DNA of 64,000 bases, taken from NCBI GenBank assembly GCA_946122785.1, contig CAMGYJ010000004.1, positions 24,316,188 through 24,380,187 on the forward strand, given 5' to 3'. The position numbers were made by a program, and so were the translations under genes. Source of the DNA: Linum tenue. Taxonomy: Eukaryota > Streptophyta > Magnoliopsida > Malpighiales > Linaceae. This document shows, piece by piece, positions 44,101 to 55,449 of this stretch; within the stretch, counting starts at the first letter, position 1; each line of letters opens with the position of its first letter. Under the pieces are notes generated by a model. The model did not search any database and was not told where the DNA came from. It saw only the letters and a list, made by a program, of their open reading frames with translations.

Positions 44101-46879
44101 ATGACCCGTAGCCAGTCGGGAGATTTACTACCATTAGACCAAGATCTTGAACGGACCTTTAGGAACTTCAAGCGGGCTTTAAAGGCGCGACTGGCTGCCG
44201 AGGAGGCTCTAGCAAAACTGCAAATCACCAAGGAGGAAGAAATGGGTGAACCACAGAACAGCGATGTGGTCTTTCCCGGGGAGCAGACCATGGGGTACTA
44301 CTGGACTGCTAGAGCCGCGGATATGAGGTCGCCCATCCAGCACCATCAAGTTCCAGCAAATAACTTCGAGGTGAGCACCTCTGTCATCACCATGCTGCGT
44401 GGCTCGGTGGTATTCCGTGGCAAGGAGGGGGAGTGCCCCTGATCACACCTGAGGCGATTCCACGAGCTCATCGATGGGATCAAGATCAATGGGGTCCCAG
44501 CTGATGCCATCCAGCTTAGGTACTTCCCATTTACTATTTAGTGGCAAGCCAAGGAGTGGCTGGACACTCGACCTCCAGGTTCGATCACCACGTTAGCCAA
44601 CCTGGCGGACAAGTTCCTCACCCGCTACCATCCTCCGTCCAAGACAGCGGACCTGAAGAAGCAAATCACCAACTTTGCTCAGGATTAAGATGAGACCATT
44701 CGGGATGCTTGGGAGAGATATACCAGTCTCTTCCTCAAGGGTCCCAACCATGGTTTTACCGACGCCTTCAAGGTGGGCACCTTCTACCATGCCCTCTTCC
44801 CGGAAGACAAGCAGCTGATTGATTCAGTTTGCGGCGGGAATATGCTCACCAAGACACCGCCACAGCTGAATCAACTTTTTGAAGAGATGACAGAGCAGAG
44901 GTATGATTGGGGAACTGCGAGGCGATCGAGACGAGCACCAGGGCGGGGTGTGCATGTTCGTAGCCACACAGTCGTCTGATTTGGTGCAGGTGGTATCGAA
45001 GCTAGTTTCAGCCATCGATCGCTCTGGAATAATTTCAGGGACTGGACAGCAGCAGGCTATGCATTGCAGTGGTGCGAGAGCACCCATCACACTGTGGAAG
45101 ACTGTCAGGCGATGAGGAAGTCGACTACACCCCAGGAGCAGGTGAACTTCATCAACAATGCTAGGCGCATTGACCCCTACAGTAACACTTACAACGAGGG
45201 GTGGCGCAAGCATCCCAACTTCTCCTAGGTTGGGGCCAATCCTAGACCACCAGTCTCCTAGCGACCGCCAGGCTTCCAGAGGCTGCCATATCAGCCTAGG
45301 CAGGGGCAATTCCAGCAACAGCAGCATTCTCTCTACCAGCCCAGGTAGGGGCATGTTGCTCAACCACAGCCGCGACTATTCCAGTAGCCAGGTGTAGCCC
45401 CTGCAAACCCAGTGCAGAATGATCCGATAGCTGAACTGCGGGACTTGGTGGGTTCTCTTGCCAATTCCAGTACTCATAAATTCAACACTATCAAGCAGTT
45501 CATGGAAAAGGCCTCGGGTAAATTCCTGGTTCTTGAAGATGGCCAGAGGAACACACAGGCTGTCTTGCAGGATATCCAAACCCATCCGGGGTAGTGTGGC
45601 TCAAGTAGTGGCGCAAAGGGCTCCGGGTACCTTGCCGGGTCATACCATTCCTAATCTGAAGGACCCGAATGCCCACTGTAATGCTATCACTACAAGGAGT
45701 GGTAAAGTGATTGCAGACCCACCTGTCCTGGCCCGACAAGTAGGAGGGAGACCTGCCTCGGCATTTCCAGCTGTTGAAGAAGAAACGGAGAAGGAGGTTG
45801 AGGTGCCTGCTCCTAAGCCGCAACCAGTAGTGAAGGAGTATGTCCCTCAACTCCCCTTCCCTACTCGGTTGCACAAAGACAGGCTAGAGGCAGAGTTCGG
45901 GAACTTCATGTCCATGCTTAGGAAGCTAAATGTCCAAGTGCCCTTCCTGGAGGAACTATCTCAAATGTTTAAGTATGCGAAGTTCCTAAAGGATCTTCTC
46001 TCAAAGAAGCAGAAGTTGAGCGAGCTGGCCACTGTGGAACTCAGCAAGGAGTGCTCGGCCATTCTGCAGAACAAGCTTCCGCCGAAGTAGAAGGACACAT
46101 GTAGTTTTACTATCCCGTTCTCTATAGGTAAATTGCATGTAGAGAGGTCCTTGGTGGATCTAGGTGCTAGTATCAATGTTATGACATATAAATTGTTCAA
46201 GAAACTAGGCCTAGGTGAACCTAGTGCAACTAGGATGAGTATTCAATTAGCTGACTGATCTATAGTTCATCCTAGGGGCATAGTGGAAGACCTTCTGGTT
46301 AAGGTTGGCAGATTCTTTTATCCTGTGGATTTTGTTGTCTTGGACATCAATGAAGACACAGAAGTGCCCCTTATATTGTGAAGGCCTTTCCTGGCCACCA
46401 CCAAGGCTATCGTAGATGTACATGATGGGACCTTAGTCTTGAGGGATGGCGAGGAGCGAATAACATTTTCCATTGCTAATACTCTCCCTCCTTCATCGCC
46501 TTTGCATGTTGTTTCTCACCAGGAGCACGAGTTTGTCATGTATCCTTCAGTGCTTCCCATTTTGCAGGATCCCCCTCCCATATCTTCGTCGCCGCTCCCA
46601 TCCACTCCGTTACCAAAAGAAAAGATCAAGGAGGAGTGGCGGCCGAAACTGTAGGTAGCTAAGCCTTCTCAAAAGAAAGCCGGAGACCACTATGAGCTGG
46701 TCCCGCCTCCTGATCCTCGACCGCCTTGCCCATCCGAGTATTCACTCGCTTACATCCTGCCGGATGGCCAGGTCGAGTTGACGAGTGCTAGTGGTCACAC
46801 CCGTGGTATGCATGGCCACCATCTGAAGTTGTACCTCAAGAGCGATGTAGATCCGCTCTTGGAGGCACCTGTTCCTTAA
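44101..46879 (+). pseudogene. Gag-protease-integrase-tail gene of Athila copy 4
   Basis: It starts MTRSQSGDLLPLDQDLERTF. The capsid core (WLDTRPPGSITTLANLADKF, RDAWERYTSLF) is interrupted by stops near 44441, 44541 and 44686. A frameshift lies near 44980. The block YVPQLPFPTRLHKDRLEAEF and the protease site DLGASINVMTYKLFKKLG (near 46160-46210) follow, with later stops near 46088, 46257, 46378 and 46651. The end carries GQVELT and MHGHHLKLYLKSDVD, resembling the Athila integrase C-terminus, then stops near 46879. Protease and tail are joined by about 100 codons of Pro-rich linker with no polymerase or integrase core, as in copies 2 and 3. Confidence 0.85.
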
Positions 46880-48680
46880 CCTCTCTGAGCATCCACCGTA
46901 CTAGCGTCCAGCTAAAAGATGGGAAAGAGGCGCTTGTGGGGAGGCAACCCCACCAAGGTTTATTTTCCTTTCATTTGTTTTCGGTTTGTCCACTTGGAAC
47001 TATGGTTTCTATCACCCAGTGTGTTTTGCTAACGCTAGCCCTGCTGACTGGTCCACTTCCAGTCTACCGATAGTCTTTCCTTCTGGTAACATCGTTCCCC
47101 TTATCTTTCCCTCTGCTCCATTCAGGGCAATGTCGAACTTAAGTGTGTGTGTGTGGGGGGGGGGGTGCTTTGTGTTGGTTGGAATCTATATATGTGTGCT
47201 TGGAGCCTAGTCCGCTGTCCAAATCTCGAGATTTGAGGGCTCCAAGTACTGAGTTTTGCATGATCATATTGGCACTGTGGATTTGATTGGTGAATCGAAT
47301 GGCTTTCGAATTAATGCATGACAAATTGATTGTAACTAGGACCCCCTATCATGATGACTGAGACATGCAGTAGGATTGTGTAGGAGATCAGTTTTTCAAC
47401 TGTTTGCTTACCAACCGTGACTTGGATTGATCAATTGCTCTTGACAGTCGTTTATGCATCTAGTTCAGGGAATCAGAATTAGAGATAGAGCATATAGGTA
47501 GCCATGTGAGATTTGAGCTTGCTCGTTTCTTTCTTGTGCGATAGATCCCTCTTCCATGATGTGTAGCATTCACGTTGTCACTAGCTGAGATGATGGAGGC
47601 ATAGGATTAGCCCACGACTAAATTGACTGTCCTGGTGTGTTATACCCCCTAGTCAGCCCCTTTGAGCCGTGTACTTTCCTTTCTTTCGATCTACAATGGA
47701 AAATCACCCTTTTGCATCTCCTAGAAGGTTCCATAGAGTGGTTTTTGCATGTTCTCTGTTGTTTCTACTAAATCTAATGTGAGGGTTGGAGGAGTAATCC
47801 ACCACCTAAAAGGCTTTTCCCCCATGTCCAAGACCCTAACCAGTCGCTTGAACCTGTGTCTAAGACCTCCGGATTAGTTAGTGGTGACATTCCTTGTGTG
47901 AACTCTAACATTTAGAGGTTGCCATCATGGTGAAGAGACGTTAGGATTGGAGAGAATAAGCATGCGCATTTTTCGTATCAAATTGTCCTGACCCCACTGG
48001 TCGAGAGTGAGCGATTTATTTCCTTGTTCTTATGCTCTTTACCCTGGCGAGGACCTAGATGTCTCGGTCTTGATTCTGATATTTTGAGGTTGATGCATGC
48101 GATGACTGTCTTGGTCAAGTGTTTGAGTCAAGTCTTTGTTGGTTGGTGAACAAGAAGATTCCTCTTCCTTTACCCAATTTTGTTAGTGGTGACATCCCTT
48201 GTGTGAACTCTAACATTTAGAGGTTGCCATCATGGTGAAGAGACGTTAGGATTGGAGAGAATAAGCATGCGCATTTTTCGCATCAAATTGTCCTGACCCC
48301 ACTGGTCGAGAGTGAGCGATTTATTTCCTTGTTCTTATGCTCTTTACCCTGGCGAGGACCTAGATGGCTCGGTCTTGATTCTGATGTTTTGAGGTTGATG
48401 CATGCGATGACTGTCTTGGTCAAGTGTTTGAGTCAAGTCTTTGTTGGTTGGTGAACAACAAGGATTCCTCTTCCTTTACCCAATTTTGCTGCACTCGAAT
48501 GGCCTCTGTGGTGGTTGTCTAGGTTGCTGTTGAGTTGTCCATATGTCAGCCAGTATGATTCACGTGTTCTGTGCCTATATGATTTGTCCCCAAAGTTGGT
48601 ATGACTGAAATGTGTTGAGCTTAACTTGTATCTGACTTGGTTTGCTTGGGGACAAGCAAACGGTTAAGTGTGGGGGAATT
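46880..48680 (+). other. Athila copy 4 non-coding 3' region with tandem duplication and polypurine tract
   Basis: The marker CTTGTGGGGAGGCAACCCC lies near 46933-46951. A (GT)n and G12 run is near 47143-47166. A 305-bp tandem duplication occupies 47877-48181 and 48182-48486 with few differences. AAGTGTGGGGGAATT (48666-48680) directly precedes the LTR and is the likely polypurine tract. No ORF1-like gene remains. Confidence 0.8.
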
Positions 48681-49993
48681 TGATGACTTGATATATACAC
48701 ATGTTTTTATCCACCATTCTTATGCCGTTTGAGCCTCATTTCTTGTATTTTAGGCCGATTTTCACGCTAGGTGGTTCTCGTTTGTGTTATTTTAGGTCCT
48801 AGTATGTGATTGGAGGTTTGGGAGCGAGTTTCGGGTCGATTGGACGAAAGTTGTATGTCTGGCGAGAAGCTGAGGAATCCACACGGCCAGACCTAGCAGC
48901 CACACGGTAAGCTGGCGAGAAGCTAAGGTCGTGTTGAAATTCCAGGGAGCTCTCACGGTAAGCCTAAGAATCCACACGGTCGTGCACTTCTGGCCGTGCA
49001 GCGTGCCTGAAGCTCATTAGATGGAATGCCGCATTTTGACACTCACACGGGCAGACTGGGAATACACACGGCTGTGTGGCCTGGCCGTGAATTCTGGGTT
49101 TTAACACAATTTCGAGCCTAAGGAGAGGGAATCGATTTTCTGGAGCTAAAACAGAGCCCTAGAGAGAGAAGAACACACCCTAAGAGTGGTTCTGGGTTTC
49201 ATCAATCAAGCTTGGAAATCATCCTTGGAGTGAAGATCATCATCCCAGAGCATATTCTTCCCATCTTGTTGAGTATGATTGCTTTGTTTGCTGTTTTCCT
49301 CTCTCTCTCTATGGAGTAGAACCCTCTCTCACTTGGGTATGAAGAACCCTAGTTCTATGTGTTAGGGATCATTGTTGTAACGACGTTTGGATTGTGATAT
49401 TGTTTGATTATAATCTATTGAAGTCTTTTGATTGAGTCAATGGGAGCCTTATCGTCTTTTATTGATTTCTGCTGCAACCTGAGATAGATAGAATCTGATT
49501 AGGTTGTTAGAGCTTCTTCAATCGGTAGTAGTGAATCGATTATACGAGAGTTAGTCGATTCACTGCTTTGTATTGGAATTCAGTTCCAGTAGTGGAGTTC
49601 TGTGTTCATAGCCTCAGCTTTCTATCCCGGTGAAGACTAGTCGTTTGCCGGGTAGTTTGACTGAGAGGACTTGGTCAGCTTAAGAGATTCCAAGCTACTG
49701 TCGGATCTTCCGCAGTATAATCAATAGTAAAGGAACCAAAATTAATTACAACTGTGATCTAACTAAGGAGCTAGGGGGACTCATTCCTTGCTTTAGAAAA
49801 CCGAACAATTTCCTGCTTTCTTACTGCTTTTAGTTAAAATCACAATCACTCGACTTAGTTTGCTAGATAATAAATAATCACGGAGTAGGCAGTAGATCTA
49901 GGACCCGGGTTGACAAATAGAGCTTTCCACTTACTACATTTCCGGACTGCGATTACACTTGGTCGCAGTTTGGTGTTGTGTTTTAGCGTGTCA
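48681..49993 (+). repeat. Athila copy 4 3' LTR
   Basis: It is 1313 bp. It matches the 5' LTR with substitutions and loss of part of the palindrome cluster (near 48905-48960), which shows that the palindromic part is unstable. Confidence 0.92.
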
Positions 49994-50478
49994 CCCTCTC
50001 TCGAAGATAGCTCCGCAGGCAAACCAGATAGTTGAATCCACACCGAAAATGCCGATTTATCGATCTCAATTGCTTGAATCCGAGGAGTCCATCATCGAAG
50101 GCATATGATGTTATCCCGATAGTGCCACGGTCCTCCCTCGAAAACCCACCTGCAGACCGACTCAGACGGAAATTGGAACAGGACAAGACCATCCTCAAGC
50201 AAAGATACCTTTACTTCGCCTTCCTTGCCGCAAATCCAGTTTGCCCAGAATCGGAGAGTGGAGATTGACGGAGGATTGACCAGAAAAAGGCCTACTAGGT
50301 TATGCTCCCAGCGCTTCACCCCTTCCTTGACAACCGATTTTAGGGATTCGAAGTGAGCCGTTAATAAACTCTGGTTCAAATTAATCGAGCCAATTTTGCT
50401 CTGCATCGTGGAACAGCGATGCCAGGATCTACCGTCACCAACGGCGCCCGCTGAGGCTCTGTCAGCGACGGCGACCAC
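49994..50478 (-). pseudogene. LINE ORF1 N-terminal part (DUF4283)
   Basis: The start at 50478 opens a 128-codon frame with the DUF4283 pattern: LVGLFLVNPPSISTLRFWAN, LLEDGLVLFQFPSE and WVFEGGPWHYRDNIICLR. A frameshift near 50092 precedes VWIQLSGLPAELSSREG, which runs into the Athila insertion at 49994. The reading frame continues on the other side at 42554 in the same phase once one copy of the TSD is discounted. Confidence 0.85.
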
Positions 50479-50504
50479 CAGTGAAGATGAAATCGGTGTT
50501 ATTT

Positions 50505-51573
50505 ACCCTCCATCTTATGGTATGTTTTGTGCCAATTCATGTGCTTAAGCGTTTAAACATTGTCAATTACATCCCTATTTCGTTCCTATTTGATTTTGAT
50601 GTGATTATAGGGTGTATTAATCAATATGTGCAAATTAGGTACAAAACAATGTCACAAGTACAGGTGTCAATCGGGCGGGTTCGGGCGGGTTCGGGCGTGT
50701 TCGGTCTGGGTTCAATCGGGTTGCGGGTTAGTCGGGTTGCGGGTTCATTGGTTGTGGGTTCATTGGGTTGGGTTCAATCGGGTTCGGGTTGCGGGTTGAT
50801 CGGGTTCGGGTTCAATCGGGTTGCGGGCAAATAGGGTTACGGGTTCATTGGTTTTCGGGCTGGACGGGTTATGGGCGGATCGGGTTGCGGGATGTTCGGG
50901 CAGCACATCGAGTTACTTATTCGTTACCAACTTACATATTCTATAACACTAATTTAGAGTGTTTTCACAATTTTTAACCAATTTCTTTCTACCTCGCTTT
51001 TGTATTTAATTAAAAAAAATAGTCAAAATATTGAATCAATTTGTATGACTTGCAAACTTGTCATGTAATTAATCGTAATTGATAAAGGCTCGACATAACA
51101 ATATGTTAACAAATCCATTATATACTATACAATTAAGGCTCGACAAAAATTAATTAGCTAGAATTCAGCTAGAGCTCACCGCAAGCTTCAAAGCAGGGCT
51201 CAGTAGCTCTTGAGCAAGCTCAACAAGCCATATTCACCGAGCCCAACTAAACTGAAAAAGAACTTCAAATAGGGTTTTACCAACCCAAACTAATATCTAT
51301 AGCTAAGGCAGCAACCCAAAAGGCATGCAACCTAAGCTACACTTGGGCAGAATTCCATAAGTAGAGGCCCAAATCAAATTGAGCTTCTTAATGGACTCCA
51401 CAATCTTAGCCTGAAGAAGTTCACTCAATTTATAGCTATTTTGGGAAGAGATTTTTTGGTTACAACCTATGTGGTATAAAAATCACTAACCCTGCAGTAG
51501 CCAACGCCAAGCAGCAAACATGATACTTTCTGCAGCAAACATACAACTGCTTATTCACTCTAGAACAAGCACT
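50505..51573. other. Unassigned DNA right of the LINE, with a GGGTT-rich patch
   Basis: Bases 50668-50905 are a G/T-rich patch of irregular GGGTTCGGGT and CGGGTTGCGGGTT units on the plus strand. Such composition is common in subterminal regions of plant hAT elements, but no inverted end or TSD was found. The remainder is AT-rich with no gene. It ends at the duplication breakpoint. Confidence 0.5.
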
Positions 51574-52437
51574 GGGACATGATCCTGCAAAATCAGCAAA
51601 CCAAAGGTGGAGCCAAGAAAATTCTCGTTAGGACCGCAAGCATAGGTTCGACAGCTCCCCCACACTTAAGGACCACCTAGGGTAAGCACTCAAGCACAAA
51701 GCAGTTGATTTGCAAACAAACCAACCGCTAATCAAGCAAGAATCATGGTAAAAGCAAGGCATTTCAACAATTAGGCATCCATCGTTCATGAGAAACTCAA
51801 ATCCACTACATCCCTCACCCTATTCTAGTTCAAACATGCCAAACCAATCACAGTTCTCGGGCCTAACATCTACAGTCTGATTTTCCAGGAAAAAACAAAT
51901 TGAGCAAGAAACACATCTGGAAACACAAGTAGGACCGTAGATGGACGCGAGTAGAGGGTGAGGGACGCGAAACCACAGCCAAAATGGCCCCGGAGGGTTC
52001 GCAAGAAAACCCGCCGAAAAGTCACTGGAAAACCCGGTCGGGTATTTCAAGGTCGCGGTCGGGTATTCAACCTTTGTCGCAAATCACGAACAGAGGGGGC
52101 CCTGTCGCGAGGCCAAAATACCCAGTCGGATATTTTGGCTCCTGGTCGGGATTTAAGCCTCCCGGCCGAGAGGCCAAAATACCCGGCCGGGTATTTTGTC
52201 TCCTGGCCGGGTATTTCTCCCTTCTCGGCAAAAATTTGCTCTCCATTTTTTCGAACTCCCCTGCACGAAAACACCAAAACGAGCCATACCAAACGACCTA
52301 ATTTCATCACAGACGTGCAAATGACTTGATCACACCACAAAACAAAGGAAAAAGGGAAAGAAATGCAAACCGTGGTGGGGTTGCCTCCCCACAAGCACTT
52401 CTTAACCGATTTTTAGCTGGACGCCCATGGCGGATGC
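51574..52437 (-). other. Athila copy 3 spacer with palindrome cluster
   Basis: It carries the GGAGGCAACCCC-type marker (minus strand, near 52375-52395) and, at 52030-52215, at least five ATACCCGG/CCGGGTAT units, including near-perfect AATACCCGGCCGGGTATT. These are the same units as in the LTR of this subfamily. No coding region is seen. Confidence 0.75.
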
Positions 52438-55295
52438 TCAGAGTGTTGTAGGAACAGGTGCCTCCAAGAGCGGATCCACATCGCTCTTGAAGTACAGCTT
52501 CAGATGGTGGCCATGCACGCGAAGGGTGTGACCACCATCACTTGTCAACTCGACCTGGCCATCTGGCAGGATGCAAGCGAGTGAGTACTCGGATGGCCAG
52601 GGTGGTCGTGGCTCAAGAGGCGGGACCAGCTCATACTGGTCTCCAGCTTTCTTTTTAGCCGGTTGAGCGACCTGCAGGTTCGGCCGCCACGCCTCCCTGA
52701 TCTTTTCTCTGGGTAATGAGCTGGATGGGAGTGGCGGCGAAGGAATGAGAGGAGAATTCTGCAAAATGGGCAGCACAGGAGGATACACGACAGACTCGTG
52801 CACCTGATGAGAGATAGCATGCATAGGCAGGATAGCAGTCATATTGTTAACAGCAATGAAAAATGTTATCTGCTCCTCGCCATCTCTCAAGACCAAAGTC
52901 CCGTCACAGACATCTATGAGGGCCCTGGCGCTGGCCAGGAAAGGTCTTCCTAGTATAAGGTACACTTCTGCCTCTTCATTGATGTCTAAGACAACTAAAT
53001 CCACAGGATAAAAGAACTTACCAAGCTTAACCAGGAGGTCTTCCACTATGCCCCTAGGATGGACCACAGATCGGTCAGCTAATTGAATACACATCCTAGT
53101 TGCACTGGGTTCACCTAGGCCTAGTTTCTTGAACAATTCGTATGGGACAACATTGATACTAGCACCTAGATCCACCAGGGACCTCTCTACATGCAGTTTT
53201 CCAATGGAGCACGGGAGAGTAAAACTCCCTAGGTCCTTGCGTTTTTCGGGCAGCTTATTCTGCAGGATGGCAGAACACTCCTCGCTCAGCATCACTATCG
53301 ACAGATCCCCAAGTTTCTTTTTTTGGTGAGGAGATCCTTCATGAACTTGGCATACTTGGGCATCTTCAACAGTGCCTCCATGAATGGCTGGCTGATGTTG
53401 ACCTACTTCAACATTGCCATGAATTTGGCAAACTCAATCTCTAGCTTGTCCTTGTGCGGTCGAGTGGGGAAAGGAAGCTGGGGAACATTATCCTTAACCA
53501 ATGGTTGTGGCTTGGGAGCAGGTGCTTCTTTCTCAATCCACACTTCTTCTTTGTCAGCTGGAAGTGCTGAAGCTGGCGTTGGCTTCTCCTGCCTGGCCGG
53601 AGCAGCGATATCAGATGTCGTCTTGCCACTTCGCGTAGTGATGGCATCTAACTGCTGGTGAGGCTCGCGAGGATTTGGGATGGTGGTGGCAGACAGAGTT
53701 CCCGGTGCTCTGGTGGTGTTTTGGCGAGCAATGCCTCCAATCTGGGTCTGGAGATCCAGCAGTATGACCACATGGTTCCTCTAGCCTGTCTCCAGCGCTA
53801 TGATGCACTTGTCCAACCTGGCAAAATTTGTCGTGCTGGTGCTCACGAAGGTCTGCACCACGTTCTTCAGCTCTGACATCTGATCATCCTGTGCTGGAGT
53901 TGCTGTCGGCTGGGCAAAATTTCTCTGCTACTGCTGAAATGGTTGCCCTTGTCTGGCTTTGAAGGGTTGTCTTTGCTGAAAACAACCTGCTCTATCTGGG
54001 AAGCTGGGAGACTTGGTAGTGTTGCTGATGTGGTTGTTCCAGGAGAAGTTGGGAAGCTGGTGCCACCCCTCATTATATGTTCCACTGTAATTATCAAGGT
54101 GTCGAGCATTGGCGATGAAGTCCAACTGCTCCTGGGGTGTAGTAGACTCCCGCATAGCCTGGCAGTCTTCTACCAAGTGATTGGATCTATCGCACCACTA
54201 GCACTGTGAAACCGAGTGGCCAGCCAATCCTCTGCACGGAATGAAACTCTTAGGCTGCTTTAATGTCTGGACCAGCTCGGCCACCTCCCGCTTTAGCCCG
54301 GATCTAGCATCCATAGAAAGCACACAACGATCCCGGGAGTTTCTGGCTCTAGTGCTCTGCCCCCAAGAGTGATCTCTAGCAGCCAAAGTACTGATCATCT
54401 GATTCAGCTCAGGTGGGATCTTAGTGACAATGTCCCCTCCTGGGCATAGAGACTCGATCACCGTCTGCCTCTCTGGCAGTTAGAGCATTGTAGAAGTTCC
54501 CCACTGTGAATGCATCACTAAAACCGTGATGGGGACACTGCCTGAAAAATCTCGAGTAACGCTCCCAGGCATTACGTAGTGCCTCGTCTGGCTCCTGGTG
54601 GAAATGAGTGATCTCCGGTTGAATCTCCGTGGTCTTCGAGGCCGGGTAGTAGCTGTGCACAAACTTGTCGGCCAGATCGTCTCATGACGTGATGGACAGT
54701 GGGGGCTGGGTCTCTAACCACCTCTTTGCATGCCCCGCCAGATAGTGGGGGAAGAGGTGAAGACAGATCGCGTCATCTGGTACACCATTCAGCTTGAACC
54801 CATTGGTAAGCTGCAAGAACCGGGAAAGGTGCACCCTTGCCTCTTCATCCTTGAGGCCATGGACCTGGATGAAGGATGTGATCAGTTGAATCCAGCATGG
54901 CTTGATCTCAAAGTTATTTGCTGGAATGGGCGGATACAGGATGACGGGGAGAATGTTGACGACCCGTGGAATGTAGTAGTACTCCATAGTAGGACCCGGC
55001 GGGGTGGTGGATGCGGAGCCCCATCTGGATGGGGAACTGGGTTATTTTCCAGGACCTGATTCACTGGGGGGACCTGCATGGGCATCCCCAGGGGTTGGTT
55101 CTGCCCCAGGTTCAGGTTCCCCCTGTTGTGCTCGTCACCCATCTTGTATTCCTCTTCAGAGTCCCTGCTCAGATGGTCATCGACGTGCACTTCCTCCGTA
55201 GCCAGTCTAGCTCGCTGTTGTCTCCTAAGCTGGCGACAAGTGCGTTCTAGCTTCGAGTCTAATGGTAGTAAGTCTCCCAACTGGCTACGGGTCAT
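52438..55295 (-). pseudogene. Gag-protease-integrase-tail gene of Athila copy 3
   Basis: It starts at 55295 and shows the gag core (PCWIQLITSFIQVHGL, HAKRWLETQPPLSITS, ERYSRFFRQCPHHGF). A zinc knuckle with one stop codon inside it lies near 54180-54225. The linker VPQLPFPTRPHKDKLEIEF is followed by an open 285-codon end (52438-53295) with protease DLGASINVVPYELFKKLG and LILGRPFLASARALIDV. The Pro-rich linker and the tail GQVELT and VHGHHLKLYFKSDVD follow. Frameshifts and stops occur near 54480, 54960 and 53320. The open end keeps the catalytic Asp-Leu-Gly context lost in copy 2. Confidence 0.85.
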
Positions 55296-55427
55296 ACACT
55301 ACCTGCGCACAACCCAAGCAAGCAAACCCGTGAAGGCACAAGTGGGACAAAGCAAAAAAAAAAAAAAACAAAGCGAAAAAGAAATGCTAAAGTAACAGAA
55401 ACCACATTTCTTCAACAATGTAGTCGT

Positions 55428-55443
55428 CCCCGGCAATGACGCA
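55428..55443 (-). other. Mutated tRNA-Asp primer-binding site, Athila copy 3
   Basis: On the minus strand TGCGTCATTGCCGGGG matches tRNA-Asp except for three positions near its 5' end. Confidence 0.8.
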
Positions 55444-55449
55444 AAAACT

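Larger units (their letters stand above)
42560..49993 (+). mobile_element. Athila copy 4, full-ended non-autonomous element inside the LINE
   Basis: It is 7434 bp with a perfect TSD CCCTC (42555-42559, 49994-49998). It consists of 5' LTR, tRNA-Asp PBS with one change, broken gag-protease ending in an integrase-like tail, 1.8 kb of non-coding DNA, polypurine tract and 3' LTR. Reverse transcriptase, RNase H, the integrase core and the ORF1-like gene are all absent. It is a different subfamily from copies 1-3: LTR ends and outer parts are related, but the middle of the LTR carries CACACGGCCGTGTGG-type palindromes instead. Confidence 0.92.
39056..50494 (-). mobile_element. L1-type LINE, split by Athila copy 4
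   Basis: It is flanked by GGTGTTATTT at 39046-39055 and 50495-50504, a plausible 10-bp TSD. Excluding Athila copy 4 (42560-49993 plus one TSD) it is about 4.0 kb. On the minus strand the order is ORF1 (DUF4283 and a CCHC knuckle), an endonuclease remnant, reverse transcriptase and a zf-RVT region. The endonuclease is mostly deleted and ORF2 is frameshifted. No poly(A) tail is obvious at the 3' end. The 5' end is close to the ORF1 start, so the copy is not strongly 5'-truncated. Confidence 0.82.
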
